Below are positions 53,144 through 62,902 of a DNA stretch of 64,000 bases, one piece after another. The notes beneath the pieces are model-generated. The model saw nothing but the letters and a program-made list of their open reading frames with translations, was not told where the DNA came from and ran no database searches. This DNA is from Subtercola frigoramans. GTDB taxonomy: Bacteria; Actinomycetota; Actinomycetes; Actinomycetales; Microbacteriaceae. Every line of letters starts with the position of its first letter. The stretch's first letter is position 1. The stretch spans positions 1,364,001-1,428,000 of the forward strand of contig NZ_JAFBBU010000001.1 of NCBI RefSeq assembly GCF_016907385.1. The letters run 5' to 3'. A program made the translations under genes and the position numbers.

Positions 53144-53185
53144 TTGGTTTGACAAGATCTTAGCTCTCTTCTAAAATCAAACCAA
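53144..53185 (+). promoter_or_regulatory. Promoter with overlapping TetR operator
   Basis: TTGACA (53149-53154) and TAAAAT (53172-53177) are separated by exactly 17 nt, the best sigma-70-type promoter in the window. The perfect 9-bp inverted repeat TTGGTTTGA / TCAAACCAA (53144-53152 and 53177-53185) covers both boxes, so a bound repressor would block polymerase. Confidence 0.75.
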
Positions 53186-53239
53186 GTGGTTCGTTTATTT
53201 CGACGGCCACGCATTCGTGATCAAGCTGGAGGCACCTTC

Positions 53240-53944
53240 ATGACTTCTGTACTCATCGTTCTCTCTGCGTCCGATCACTGGACGCTTTCAACCGGCGACA
53301 AATACCCCACAGGTGTCTGGGCCGAAGAACTGGTTGAGCCCCACAGGCTCTTCACTGAAGCCCGTTACGACATCACCATTGCCACCCCGGGCGGCGTCGC
53401 CCCCACGTTCGACCAGAACAGCCTGAGCGTGCGCGGCGTGGGCAGCGAGGAGCGGGTGACTGAACTTCAGGCGTACCTCGACTCGATCTCCACCGAGCTG
53501 AAGTCGCCGGTGCCGCTCACCGACGTCACCGTGGCTGACTTCGACGTCGTGTTCTACCCCGGCGGCCACGGCCCGATGGAAGATCTCTCTGTTGATGCCG
53601 ATTCCGGTCGCATCCTGACGGAGGCGCTGGCGTCCGGTCGCCCCCTCGGTGTGCTCTGCCACGCACCTGCCGCCCTGTTCGCGGCAGTCGCGGCCGATGG
53701 CTCGTGGCCCTTCACGGGCTACCGGATGACCGGCTTCTCTGACGCCGAAGAAGAACTGAACGGCCTGGCAGAGGTGGCCCCGTGGCTCGTCGAGACCAGG
53801 CTCGTGTCGAACGGGGCGATCTACTCGAAGGCAGCGGAACCGTTCGGCTCGCACGTCGTCGTCGACCGCAATCTCTACACCGGGCAGAATCCCGCGTCGT
53901 CTGCTGCAGCAGCAGAGCAGATCATCGCGGCACTCGGAAAATAA
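53240..53944 (+). CDS. DJ-1/PfpI family protein (Hsp31-like type 1 glutamine amidotransferase fold)
   Basis: A 234-residue protein. The nucleophile elbow is GVLCHAPAALF (catalytic Cys with following His), and DVVFYPGGHGPMEDL and GVWAEELVEPH (acidic partner) are present as in Hsp31/glyoxalase III-type members. These proteins act as glyoxalases, deglycases or chaperones in carbonyl stress. GGAGGC precedes the ATG. It is the first gene of the TetR-controlled operon. Confidence 0.88.
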   Translation: MTSVLIVLSASDHWTLSTGDKYPTGVWAEELVEPHRLFTEARYDITIATPGGVAPTFDQNSLSVRGVGSEERVTELQAYLDSISTELKSPVPLTDVTVADFDVVFYPGGHGPMEDLSVDADSGRILTEALASGRPLGVLCHAPAALFAAVAADGSWPFTGYRMTGFSDAEEELNGLAEVAPWLVETRLVSNGAIYSKAAEPFGSHVVVDRNLYTGQNPASSAAAAEQIIAALGK

Positions 53945-53985
53945 CGACCATCCCGTCGATCCCCATCACGTCAAGGAGCCTTCGC

Positions 53986-55014
53986 ATGTCTTATGAAACC
54001 AGTACCTCTCCAGCCCACAGCACACAGTGGAACCTGGTTTCCCGCCCGAGCGGCGAGCCCACCTCTGCAAACGTCGAGAAAGTGACGATCGAGTTGCCCG
54101 CGTTGGCAGAGGGCGAGGTTCGCGTCGCAAACAAGTTCCTCTCGGTCGACCCCTACATGCGGGGCCGCATGAACGAAGGCCGCTCCTACGTGCCGCCGTT
54201 TCCGCTCGGCGAAGCGATGACGGGTGCCGCTGTGGGCCACGTCGTCGAATCGCGCACCGAGGCCCTCGCGGTCGGCGACACAGTGCAACACCAGTTCGGC
54301 TGGCGCGACGTGGCCCAGGGCCCGGCGTCGGCATTTCGCCCGGCACCGCGCATTCCCGGCGTGCCGCTTTCGCTCTACCTGAGTGTTCTCGGGATCACGG
54401 GCATCACGGCGTGGGTCGGTCTCACGCAGATTGCGAAGATCCGTGAGGGCGACGTCGTCTTCGTCTCGGGGGCGGCCGGCGGGGTCGGCACGATGGTCGG
54501 GCAGATCGCCCGACTGAAGGGTGCCTCTCGCGTCATCGGCAGCGCGGGCTCCCCGGAGAAGGTGGCTCTGCTCACCGAGAAGTACGGGTTCGATGCAGCG
54601 TTCAACTACAAGGACGGCGACGTCATCGGCCAGCTGGAGAAGGCCGCCCCCGACGGTGTCGACGTGTATTTCGACAACGTGGGTGGCGAGCACCTCGAGG
54701 CGGCCCTGAATTCGATGAACGACGGCGGTCGCATTGCCGTGTGCGGCGCGATCTCCGCCTACAACTCCTCCGGTGAGGAGAAGGGTGTGCGGTTCCTGGG
54801 CAACATCGTGACCCGAGGGCTGACCATCACGGGCTTCACCATGACGAACTACGGTCACTTCGCCCCGCAATTCGCTGTCGACATGACGACGTGGCTCACC
54901 GAGGGCAGGATCGTCTTCGACGAGACGATCGTCAATGGCATCGATCACGCCTTCGACGCCTTCACCGGAATGATGCGCGGCGACAACATCGGCAAGATGA
55001 TCGTGAAGGTCTAG
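53986..55014 (+). CDS. NADP-dependent oxidoreductase (MDR family, CurA/quinone reductase-like)
   Basis: A 342-residue zinc-independent medium-chain reductase. FLSVDPYMRGRMNEGRSYVP is the CurA/leukotriene B4 dehydrogenase signature. The Rossmann motif is VSGAAGGVGTMVGQIA, followed by VDVYFDNVGGEHLEAAL. These enzymes reduce alkenals and quinone-like electrophiles. AAGGAG is upstream of ATG 53986. It follows the DJ-1 gene by 41 nt, and together they suggest defence against reactive carbonyl compounds. Confidence 0.9.
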   Translation: MSYETSTSPAHSTQWNLVSRPSGEPTSANVEKVTIELPALAEGEVRVANKFLSVDPYMRGRMNEGRSYVPPFPLGEAMTGAAVGHVVESRTEALAVGDTVQHQFGWRDVAQGPASAFRPAPRIPGVPLSLYLSVLGITGITAWVGLTQIAKIREGDVVFVSGAAGGVGTMVGQIARLKGASRVIGSAGSPEKVALLTEKYGFDAAFNYKDGDVIGQLEKAAPDGVDVYFDNVGGEHLEAALNSMNDGGRIAVCGAISAYNSSGEEKGVRFLGNIVTRGLTITGFTMTNYGHFAPQFAVDMTTWLTEGRIVFDETIVNGIDHAFDAFTGMMRGDNIGKMIVKV

Positions 55015-55122
55015 GGCGGCGCGTCACTCCAGCCTGTGGCGCGCTCGGACGGTCACGCGCGTCGTAGCCGCCAGTCACCTGAGCATCTGGGGCAGCGCGT
55101 TCGGCCCAAGCGGAGCGACGGT

Positions 55123-55128
55123 TATCGT
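55123..55128 (+). promoter_or_regulatory. -10 element (TATCGT) of leaderless copC-like gene
   Basis: TATCGT is followed by 6 nt and then GTG 55135. Confidence 0.5.
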
Positions 55129-55134
55129 TGGGGA

Positions 55135-55944
55135 GTGCGAACTTCTTCCCCTGCTTCCCGGCGTCGGCTCGCACTCGGATTCCTGACCGGTCTCGTTTTC
55201 GCCGCTGTCGCCATCGGAGCAGGCTCCGCGCCGCTGGCCCTGGCCCACGATGTTCTCGAGACGTCGTCCCCCTCCGCGGGAGAGATCGTCTCGAAGCACC
55301 TCGACACCGTTGTGCTGACCTTCAGTGACGAGCTTCTCACCCTCGACTCGTCGCTCGGTGGTTTCGCGGTGCAGGTGACCGATGCCGACGGCGACCACCA
55401 CGAATCCGGCTGTGTGGTCGTTGCCGGCAGCGTTGTGTCGACGGGCGTTGCCCTCGGCGAAGCGGGGGAGTACACGGTTGCGTGGCAGGTGGCGTCCTCT
55501 GACGGGCATCCGGTCTCTGGGTCGTACACCTTCACCTGGCAGCCCAGCAGCGTCACCGTAGCGGCGCCAGGATTCCCGTCAGCGCCCGAGTGCGATGACG
55601 CGTGGTCGGGTGAGCCCTCGACGACCGAACCCACTCTCGCCCAGGCGGCTACACCGGAACCAATGTCATCGCAGTCACCGGCATCCTCCGGCTCCGGTTC
55701 GACTGATTCACCTGCAGCCACTCCAGAGCCGACCATGACCGTTCTCGGCGTCGCCCAGGCGGACTCGAGCAGTCAGTCGAATGTTGCGCTGCCACTGGCG
55801 ATCGTGCTGGGTATCGGTGGCCTCAGCGCGCTCTCGGCGGTTCTCGTGTTCGCCATGCGTCGACGCCGAGTCGATGCCGGAGTTGACGCTCCCGGCGACA
55901 CGCGAGGCGATACGACACACGGCAACGGCGACAACAGGTCGTAG
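55135..55944 (+). CDS. CopC-domain copper-binding membrane protein
   Basis: A 269-residue protein. A basic N-terminus and signal helix end at APLALA followed by His (HDVLETSSP), so the mature N-terminal His can bind Cu(II) as in CopC. The CopC beta-sandwich continues to about residue 140 with DGHPVSGSYTFTW (second His). A Ser/Pro/Thr linker, one C-terminal transmembrane helix (LPLAIVLGIGGLSALSAVLV) and a charged tail complete it. No CopD fusion is present. Copper binding outside the membrane is inferred. Confidence 0.88.
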   Translation: MRTSSPASRRRLALGFLTGLVFAAVAIGAGSAPLALAHDVLETSSPSAGEIVSKHLDTVVLTFSDELLTLDSSLGGFAVQVTDADGDHHESGCVVVAGSVVSTGVALGEAGEYTVAWQVASSDGHPVSGSYTFTWQPSSVTVAAPGFPSAPECDDAWSGEPSTTEPTLAQAATPEPMSSQSPASSGSGSTDSPAATPEPTMTVLGVAQADSSSQSNVALPLAIVLGIGGLSALSAVLVFAMRRRRVDAGVDAPGDTRGDTTHGNGDNRS

Positions 55945-56055
55945 GTTCTCCTCGCGGCTGGCCGCTAAACTGGCCGCAGCACCATTTGTCGTCGAGGCGT
56001 TGTCTCAATATTTCGCATCTGAATGCTTCACAACTGAATACTGCCGGCCATTAGG

Positions 56056-56300
56056 TCGACGCGGGAGAGCCGGGCACCAGTCGTGCCGGGCACCGAAGGA
56101 GCAATTCTCTCCGATAATCTCTCAGGTCCGTGTACCGCGTCGAACTGGCCACTCTGAAAAGAAGCTCTCACCCTGTTGCGGCTCCGCTGTTGAAAACGCA
56201 GCACCTCAAACGGCGCGGGAGCTCGCCCACGGTGAAAATCAGCTCCCTCCTTACCCAGGGCACTGGTGAAACTCTCAGGCACCATGACAGAGGGGGAGTG
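56056..56300 (+). promoter_or_regulatory. Tandem glycine riboswitch
   Basis: Two glycine aptamers in series. The first runs from about 56060 (GCGGGAGAGCC) through CACCGAAGGAGCAA to ATCTCTCAGG. The second runs from about 56210 (GGGAGCTCG) through GGTGAAAATCAGCTCCC to GGTGAAACTCTCAGG and ACCATGACAGAGGGGGA. Both have the conserved CTCTCAGG core and cooperative spacing. It lies about 85 nt before gcvT, so glycine should turn on the cleavage operon. Confidence 0.92.
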
Positions 56301-56386
56301 TCTGCGGGGTTCATCCGAGCCCCGTGACCTCTTTGCCTGAGCGCGCAGAAGCGTCGCAGGCGCACAGGAAATGAACAGGAGAACTC

Positions 56387-57613
56387 ATGACCGAAGCCCC
56401 CGTTGGTGTCGAAAATCCCGCTCGTGACGAAGGCCCTGCTCGTGACGAAGGCCCCGAGCCCGTCTTCTCGCCGCTCAATGCCGTTCACCTCGCTGCCGGT
56501 GCCTCGTTCACCGACTTCGCCGGCTGGCAGATGCCGGTGCGCTACACCAGCGACCTCGCCGAACACCGTGCCGTGAGAACCGCAGCGGGCATCTTCGATC
56601 TCTCGCACATGGCAGAGATCAGTGTCGCCGGGCCCGATGCTGCAGCTTTTCTCGACTTCGCTCTCGCCGGGTTGCTCTCAGCGACCGCTGTCGGGCAGGC
56701 GAAGTACAGCCTGCTGCTCGATCACGACGGCGGGATCATAGACGATGTCGTCGCCTACCGCACGGGCGAAACGGAATTCCTCGTGGTCGCCAACGCCGGC
56801 AACCACGCTGTTGCGGTCGGCGCCCTGCTCAAACGAGCCGCGGGCTTCGATGTCCTGGTCAGCGACGTGAGCGACCAACTTGCGCTCATCGCCGTGCAGG
56901 GCCCTGCCGCGCGCGAGATCGTGAAGGCCACGGCGGGCATCGAATTCGATGCAGACACGGTGGATGATCATCCGCTCGATTCCCTGAAGTACTACTGGTG
57001 TCGCCCAGCCCGCTACGCGAACAAGCCGCTGCTCGTCGCACGAACCGGTTACACCGGCGAAGACGGGTTCGAACTCTACGTCGACGTGGCCAGCGCCGAA
57101 GCGCTCTGGAACGCCGTCGTAGAGGCGGGCGTGCCCCTCGGCCTCGTGCCCGCCGGGCTTGCCGCTCGCGACACCCTGCGCCTGGAGGCGGGCATGCCGC
57201 TCTACGGTCACGAACTGGGCCGGGCAACCAGGCCAGCGCAGGCCGGCCTGGGGCGCGTGGTCAACTTCGCCAAAGAGGACTTCGTCGGCCGTGCAGCTCT
57301 CGAAGCGATCAGTGAGTCCGCCGACCAGGGAGCCGGCGAGATGGATCCTGCTCGAGTCCTGGTCGGCCTCCGGGGTGCTGGCAAGCGCGCCGCCCGCGCC
57401 GACTATGAACTCTTCGAAACAACGGAATCGACCACTCCCATCGGTGTGATCACGAGCGGTGTGCTCTCGCCCACGCTCGGGTTTCCCGTTGCCATGGCCT
57501 ACCTCGACCCGCAGTTCTCTGCGCAGGGCACTGAGCTCTCGGTCGATGTGCGAGGCACCCGATTGCCGCTCACCGTAACCGCTCTGCCCTTCTACCGCCG
57601 AAAGAGAGACTGA
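56387..57613 (+). CDS. gcvT: Glycine cleavage system T protein (aminomethyltransferase)
   Basis: A 408-residue THF-dependent subunit that takes the methylene group from the H protein lipoyl arm. Motifs include [46 protein letters not shown] and [12 protein letters not shown], with [10 protein letters not shown] near the end. The N-terminus has a short duplicated stretch ([12 protein letters not shown]). AGGAG precedes the ATG. It is the first gene of gcvTHP under the glycine riboswitch. Confidence 0.95.
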   Translation: MTEAPVGVENPARDEGPARDEGPEPVFSPLNAVHLAAGASFTDFAGWQMPVRYTSDLAEHRAVRTAAGIFDLSHMAEISVAGPDAAAFLDFALAGLLSATAVGQAKYSLLLDHDGGIIDDVVAYRTGETEFLVVANAGNHAVAVGALLKRAAGFDVLVSDVSDQLALIAVQGPAAREIVKATAGIEFDADTVDDHPLDSLKYYWCRPARYANKPLLVARTGYTGEDGFELYVDVASAEALWNAVVEAGVPLGLVPAGLAARDTLRLEAGMPLYGHELGRATRPAQAGLGRVVNFAKEDFVGRAALEAISESADQGAGEMDPARVLVGLRGAGKRAARADYELFETTESTTPIGVITSGVLSPTLGFPVAMAYLDPQFSAQGTELSVDVRGTRLPLTVTALPFYRRKRD

Positions 57614-57615
57614 TC

Positions 57616-58020
57616 ATGACCGACTACTCGGACCTCAAATTCACCGCCGAGCACGAATGGGTGCGTCTGGATGCTGCGGCAGACGGCGTCTCAACCAGAG
57701 CCACCATCGGCATCACCGCGTACGCGGCCGAGAAGCTCGGCGATGTCGTGTACGTCGACCTGCCCGACGAGGGTTCTGCCATCGCCGATGGAGCTGTCGT
57801 CGGCGAGATCGAGTCGACCAAGTCGGTCGGGGAGCTCTTCGCCCCCCTGACGGGTGTGGTGCTGGAGAAGAACTCCGCCGTGGAGGAATCTCCGGAGCTC
57901 GTGAACAGTGACCCCTTCGGAGAGGGCTGGCTGATCCGGGTGGAGTTCACCGAACTGCCTGAGCTGCTGAGCTACGCCGACTACCAGGCACTGACCGGCG
58001 ACGATGGAGCCTCTGCCTGA
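57616..58020 (+). CDS. gcvH: Glycine cleavage system H protein
   Basis: A 134-residue lipoyl carrier. The lipoylated Lys lies in [15 protein letters not shown] (about residue 74), with [11 protein letters not shown] at the start and [15 protein letters not shown] near the end. It shuttles the aminomethyl group between P, T and L proteins. It starts 2 nt after gcvT and its stop shares one base with the gcvP start. Confidence 0.96.
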   Translation: MTDYSDLKFTAEHEWVRLDAAADGVSTRATIGITAYAAEKLGDVVYVDLPDEGSAIADGAVVGEIESTKSVGELFAPLTGVVLEKNSAVEESPELVNSDPFGEGWLIRVEFTELPELLSYADYQALTGDDGASA

Positions 58021-60896
58021 TGAGCCTTCCTTTTCTCGATCGCCACATCGGTACGACCGCTTCGGCCCAGGCGCACATGCTCGACCTGCTCGGGTATGAG
58101 TCAGTCACCCGCCTGGTCGAAGCCGCAGTGCCGACGTCGATCCACGCGGCTGATGTGGGCGAACAGTCGGTCATCCCTTTGCCCGCGTCTGAACGTGAGA
58201 CGATCGCCGAACTTCGCGCACTTGCCTCGCTGAACACCGTCAACCGATCGATGATCGGGCTCGGGTATTACGACACGATCACTCCGGCCGTGATCAAGCG
58301 CAATGTCTTTGAGAACCCGAGCTGGTACACCGCCTACACGCCGTACCAGCCTGAGATCTCGCAGGGTCGGCTCGAAGCGCTCATCAACTTCCAGACGGTG
58401 GTCTCCGAACTCACCGGGCTCCAGACCTCCAACGCCTCGATGCTCGACGAAGGCACGGCCGTGGTCGAGAGCATGCTCCTCGCGCGCCGCGCCAGCAAGT
58501 CGACATCGCGGGTCTTCATCGTCGATGCAGACTCGTTTCCGCAGACCAAGGCGTTGCTGGCGTCGCGGGCCGATGCCGTGGGTATCGAACTCGTCGAGAT
58601 CGAATTGGCGACGGCAGAGCCATCCGGGCTGCCAGAGGCGTTCGGGCTCTTCGTGCAGTACCCGGGTGCCTCCGGTCGCATCTTCAACCCTGCCGCGCTC
58701 ATCGAACACGCTCACACAGGTGGTGCTCTTGCGGTGGTCGCCGCCGACCTGCTCGCCCTGACACTGCTGGCCTCGCCGGGTGAGCTCGGAGCCGATGTCG
58801 CCATCGGAACGAGCCAGCGTTTCGGTGTGCCGATGGGTTTCGGCGGTCCACATGCCGGCTACATGGCGGTTCGCAAGGGCCTGGAGCGCCAGCTGCCCGG
58901 CCGATTGGTCGGCGTCAGCGTCGACGCAGACGGAAATCGCGCCTACCGGCTCAGCCTCCAGGCGAGGGAGCAGCACATCCGCCGGGAGAAGGCGACGTCG
59001 AACATCTGCACAGCCCAGGTGCTGCTCGCCGTGATGGCGGGGATGTACGCGGTCTACCACGGCCCCGACGGGCTCCGCGCGATCGCAACCGAGGTGAACG
59101 ATTCGGCGCGAAGCCTCGCGACCCGATTGCGCGCAGCAGGCTACGAACTCCTTCACGACGACTTCTTCGACACGATTCGTGTCAGGGTCGCCGGGCGGGC
59201 ACACGCGATCGCGGCGACCGCGCACCAGCAGGGTTACCTGTTCGACGTCGTTGACGACGACACTCTGGGACTGTCGGTCGATGAGACCACTTCGCGGGTC
59301 GATCTGAAGGCCGTTTCGAGAATCTTCGATGCCGTTCCCCGCGGCCACGCCGAGTACACCGAGGTTGTGCCGAGTCTCCCCGCCGAACTCGAACGGACCA
59401 GCGATTTTCTCACGCACCCGGTCTTCAACTCGCATCGCTCGGAGACCAGCATGATGCGATACCTGAAGAGACTCGCCGACGATGACTACGCGCTCGACAG
59501 GGGGATGATCCCGCTCGGGTCGTGCACCATGAAGCTCAACGCCGTCACCGAGATGGAGGCCGTCAGCTGGCCAGAGTTCGCAGGGCTCCACCCGTTTGCT
59601 CCCCGAGCAGATGCCGAAGGATATCTCTCGCTCATCGACCAGCTCGAATCATGGCTGACCGAGGTGACGGGGTACGACTCGGTCTCGTTGCAGCCCAATG
59701 CCGGCAGCCAGGGCGAGCTTGCGGGACTGCTGGCTATCCGCGGTTATCACCGCTCGCGGGGTGACCTCGGTCGAACGATATGCCTCATTCCTTCGAGCGC
59801 CCACGGCACAAATGCGGCCTCTGCGGTACTCGCGGGAATGTCAGTCGTCGTCGTGGCCTGTGACGAGCTCGGCAACGTCGATCTCGACGATCTGCGCGCG
59901 AAGATCGCCAGTCATGCGGACACTCTTGCGGCCCTGATGATCACCTATCCCTCGACGCATGGTGTCTACGAACACGATGTCGTGGACATATGCCGCTCGG
60001 TGCATGAAGCCGGCGGCCAGGTCTACGTCGACGGTGCAAATCTCAATGCCGTTCTCGGATTCGCTCGCTTCGGCGAGTTCGGCGGAGATGTGTCGCACTT
60101 GAATCTGCACAAGACCTTCTGCATCCCCCACGGAGGAGGAGGGCCGGGTGTGGGGCCGGTGGCTGCGAAAGCGCACCTCGCACCGTTCCTACCCGGCCAC
60201 GCCTTCGCCCAGAAGAACGAGCATCCCACGGCGGGCGGCGGCGTCGTCGAACACGGGGGCGGGGCGGTCTCGGCTGCGCCGTACGGCAGTTCGAGCATCC
60301 TGCCGATCAGCTGGGCCTACGTGCGGATGATGGGTTCAGACGGCCTGAAGAAGGCGACCGAGGCTGCGGTTCTCGCGGCCAACTACGTGGCGGCCAGGCT
60401 GCGTGATCACTTTCCGGTGCTCTACGCCGGGGAGAACGGTCTGGTCGCCCACGAGTGCATTCTCGACTTGAGGCCCCTTCGCGACGCCACCGGGATCACC
60501 GTCGACGATGTGGCCAAGAGGCTCATCGACTACGGGTTCCACGCGCCGACGATGAGTTTTCCCGTCGCCGGAACGCTCATGGTCGAACCGACCGAGAGCG
60601 AGGACCTGCCGGAGATCGACCGTTTCATCGACGCCATGATCGCCATCAAGGCCGAAGCCGACGCCGTGGCTGCAGGGGAGTGGACAGTCGACGACAACCC
60701 GCTGGTGCACGCTCCGCACACCGCGGCAGCCATCGCGACGGGCGAGTGGGCGCACGCCTATTCGCGTGAACGAGCTGTATTCCCGGTTTCAGGCCAGGCC
60801 AGGCACAAATACTGGCCACCGGTGCGCCGCATCGACCAGGCGTACGGCGACCGCAACCTGTTCTGTGCGTGCCCGCCGCCTGAAGCATTCGAGTAG
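58020..60896 (+). CDS. gcvP: Glycine dehydrogenase (decarboxylating), P protein
   Basis: A 958-residue fused P protein (both halves in one chain). The N-terminal half starts [17 protein letters not shown] and has [16 protein letters not shown]. The PLP lysine in the second half lies in [20 protein letters not shown]. It decarboxylates glycine and loads the H protein. The ATG overlaps the gcvH stop by one base. The L protein and lipoate genes are not in the window. Confidence 0.96.
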   Translation: MSLPFLDRHIGTTASAQAHMLDLLGYESVTRLVEAAVPTSIHAADVGEQSVIPLPASERETIAELRALASLNTVNRSMIGLGYYDTITPAVIKRNVFENPSWYTAYTPYQPEISQGRLEALINFQTVVSELTGLQTSNASMLDEGTAVVESMLLARRASKSTSRVFIVDADSFPQTKALLASRADAVGIELVEIELATAEPSGLPEAFGLFVQYPGASGRIFNPAALIEHAHTGGALAVVAADLLALTLLASPGELGADVAIGTSQRFGVPMGFGGPHAGYMAVRKGLERQLPGRLVGVSVDADGNRAYRLSLQAREQHIRREKATSNICTAQVLLAVMAGMYAVYHGPDGLRAIATEVNDSARSLATRLRAAGYELLHDDFFDTIRVRVAGRAHAIAATAHQQGYLFDVVDDDTLGLSVDETTSRVDLKAVSRIFDAVPRGHAEYTEVVPSLPAELERTSDFLTHPVFNSHRSETSMMRYLKRLADDDYALDRGMIPLGSCTMKLNAVTEMEAVSWPEFAGLHPFAPRADAEGYLSLIDQLESWLTEVTGYDSVSLQPNAGSQGELAGLLAIRGYHRSRGDLGRTICLIPSSAHGTNAASAVLAGMSVVVVACDELGNVDLDDLRAKIASHADTLAALMITYPSTHGVYEHDVVDICRSVHEAGGQVYVDGANLNAVLGFARFGEFGGDVSHLNLHKTFCIPHGGGGPGVGPVAAKAHLAPFLPGHAFAQKNEHPTAGGGVVEHGGGAVSAAPYGSSSILPISWAYVRMMGSDGLKKATEAAVLAANYVAARLRDHFPVLYAGENGLVAHECILDLRPLRDATGITVDDVAKRLIDYGFHAPTMSFPVAGTLMVEPTESEDLPEIDRFIDAMIAIKAEADAVAAGEWTVDDNPLVHAPHTAAAIATGEWAHAYSRERAVFPVSGQARHKYWPPVRRIDQAYGDRNLFCACPPPEAFE

Positions 60897-60954
60897 GCGG
60901 GTGTCGGCTCGGTAGCAGGGTCCTGTGCTCGAAAGCGAGTCAGGCTCACTACAG

Positions 60955-60960
60955 TACGAT
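60955..60960 (+). promoter_or_regulatory. -10 element (TACGAT) of leaderless pentapeptide-repeat gene
   Basis: TACGAT is followed by 6 nt and then ATG 60967. Confidence 0.5.
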
Positions 60961-60966
60961 CGAAAG

Positions 60967-61761
60967 ATGAATGGTTCGACTCGCTCAGCCTGGGCGATCG
61001 GGGTGCTGGCCCTGGTCGCCTTTGCGGTGTGCGGTTTCTCGGTATTCGCCGTGCCGGCTGTCAGCGCCCAGGCGTTCACCAGCGGCTCCTGCGTCATCAA
61101 CCGCAGCGTCGACGGCCCGGTTGCTGGCGGCAGCAGGTGTGCGGGCGCTGACTTGAGCGGCGAGCATCTGGCGCAGTCCGATTTCGACGGCGCCGATCTC
61201 ACGGGTGCGAACCTGAAGAGTGCCGACGTGCAGGCTTCCACATTCTCTGGTGCGACCCTCACCGGCTCGGATTTCACCGGTGCAAGGGTGGTCGGTGCGG
61301 ACTTCACCGGCGCCGGCATCGTGCCCGGTCATCTCGACGTCGATGCCACGGGCAGCACCGGGGCGGCCGCGTCGTTCGAACCGGCCCTTCCCACGGGTCT
61401 CTCTCTCGTCGGCTGCGGAATCGCCGGGGAGCCGGTGGCGTCTGGTGCGGTGTTTCCCCTCGGCACGACAGGGGTGCTCTGCTCGTTCGCCACCTCGCGA
61501 GCGAACGAAGTCGCAACGGCGGTGATCACCATCACCGTGGCGTCGCCGCACACCAGCGCACCGCCCGTTCCCGTCTTCACCGAGACGGCTTCGGCAGCTC
61601 CTGCCGCACCGTCGACCCGCGGGATCAGCGGTGACACGATGACGTTGCTGCTGGTGGGAGCGGCGGTGGTGGTCGGGCTCGGCATCGTGGGGTTGATCAT
61701 CCGCGCGGTACTGGCTCGCCGTGCGCCCCGCAGGCGCCCACCCACTCGAGGCGTCTATTGA
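60967..61761 (+). CDS. Secreted pentapeptide-repeat membrane protein
   Basis: A 264-residue protein with a signal-type helix (residues 8-35) and about 15 tandem A(D/N)LxG/xxFxG pentapeptides (about residues 60-117, e.g. GADLTGANL, SGATLTGSDFTGARVVGADF). A beta-rich segment with two Cys and an Ala/Pro linker follow, then a C-terminal transmembrane helix with Arg-rich tail. The repeats form a right-handed beta helix, and the orientation suggests display on the cell surface. The function is unknown. Confidence 0.82.
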   Translation: MNGSTRSAWAIGVLALVAFAVCGFSVFAVPAVSAQAFTSGSCVINRSVDGPVAGGSRCAGADLSGEHLAQSDFDGADLTGANLKSADVQASTFSGATLTGSDFTGARVVGADFTGAGIVPGHLDVDATGSTGAAASFEPALPTGLSLVGCGIAGEPVASGAVFPLGTTGVLCSFATSRANEVATAVITITVASPHTSAPPVPVFTETASAAPAAPSTRGISGDTMTLLLVGAAVVVGLGIVGLIIRAVLARRAPRRRPPTRGVY

Positions 61762-61764
61762 CAC

Positions 61765-61795
61765 GTCACTGACCCGTCACTGACCCGTCAGTGAC
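61765..61795. terminator. Bidirectional terminator hairpin
   Basis: GTCACTGA-CCCG-TCAGTGAC (61776-61795) is a perfect 8-bp stem between convergent genes. A second copy of the left arm (61765-61772) could pair instead. Confidence 0.55.
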
Positions 61796-61820
61796 CCGCC
61801 GGTGGCGCGCAGTGACGCGA

Positions 61821-62627
61821 CTACTTCGTGATGCCGAACAGACCGGGAAAAGTCGACACGGCCCAGGCGTAGCCGACGAATGACGCGATGTCGAGAATCC
61901 AATGGGTGATCACCAAGGGCACCGTTCGGCCCCAGCGCGTGTAGAACCAGCCGAAGACGACGCCCATCACGACGTTGCCGATGAACGGCCCGATGCCCTG
62001 GTAGAGGTGGTAGCTGCCGCGAAGGGCTGCCGAGACCAGGATGATCGGCCAGGTGCCCCAGCCGATTCTGCGGAGTCTCTCGTAGAGAAAGCCGACGACG
62101 ATCAGCTCTTCGGTGAGCGCTGCGCGCAGCGCCGACAACACGAGAACGGGAACGGTCCACCAGTAGTCACTCAGGGCATCCGGTTTCACATCGACCGTTA
62201 TTCCGATCGCCCGGCCGAGGAAGTAGAAGGCGAGGCCCGGCACCGCGATCAGGAGGAGCAGGAACAGTGCTCGCCCGCTGTCTCTGAGTGGTTCGCTCCG
62301 CGTGAATCCGAGGCGGATGAACGGGTTGACGGCGGATTGCCGCAGCAGATAGAAGGCGAGCAGAACAGGAACGATTGCAAACGCTATTCCGACAAGCTGG
62401 TAGGCCAGGTCGAACCCCGAACGGTCGTTGAGGCTGTTGTTGATCGTTGCGGTCTGGGAGCCGAGCGGGGTCGACCGAGTTGACAGGTCGATGATCTGGA
62501 TTATCGAGTAAACGGCTGAGGAACCGAGAGAAACGCCCAGTACCAGGGCGATCTCCCACCACCACCTGGCGCGACCGGAGAGAGGCTCTTCGTCGGCCGA
62601 TTGGGCGGGTGAAGGGGCTTGATTCAT
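61821..62627 (-). CDS. CPBP family intramembrane metalloprotease
   Basis: A 268-residue membrane protein with about 8 hydrophobic helices. The C-terminal Abi/CPBP domain has the double-Glu motif TEELIVVGFLYERLRR, the second motif RGSYHLYQG (His), and a late His in LVITHWILDIASF, the putative metal site. Members process membrane proteins or give bacteriocin self-immunity. ATG follows a polar N-terminus. It converges with the pentapeptide gene. Confidence 0.9.
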   Translation of the reverse strand: MNQAPSPAQSADEEPLSGRARWWWEIALVLGVSLGSSAVYSIIQIIDLSTRSTPLGSQTATINNSLNDRSGFDLAYQLVGIAFAIVPVLLAFYLLRQSAVNPFIRLGFTRSEPLRDSGRALFLLLLIAVPGLAFYFLGRAIGITVDVKPDALSDYWWTVPVLVLSALRAALTEELIVVGFLYERLRRIGWGTWPIILVSAALRGSYHLYQGIGPFIGNVVMGVVFGWFYTRWGRTVPLVITHWILDIASFVGYAWAVSTFPGLFGITK

Positions 62628-62902
62628 GCCGCCGCTTTCTTGCGTTGAAACCTATGAATTCGCAGAGATTGTGCAAAGAGCACAACAATCCGGTGATTTT
62701 AGTTTCTAGTATGTAACTTTTTTCACACGCATTTGGTTCTTCGCTCTACCCCTTTTAGGGTACTCGGTAGTCATCGAGCGCGCCGATCACCTCAGCGTGC
62801 CCGATTTGCGAGGCTTTCACACGCGTCGTGAGCGACACATTCGATTCGAGACTTCGGCCACGAGCCGAGGTTCGAAATTCCCAGTTTGCACAGGAGGAAA
62901 CC
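62628..62902. other. Intergenic region upstream of oppA-like gene
   Basis: This 275-nt AT-richer gap contains the perfect palindrome TTGTGC-AAAGA-GCACAA (62669-62685), a T/A-rich stretch with TAGTAT and TATGTAAC (about 62710), a CCCCTTTTAGGG inverted repeat at about 62751, and AGGAGG before the TTG start. It probably holds the promoters for both divergent genes. No ORF is supported. Confidence 0.4.
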
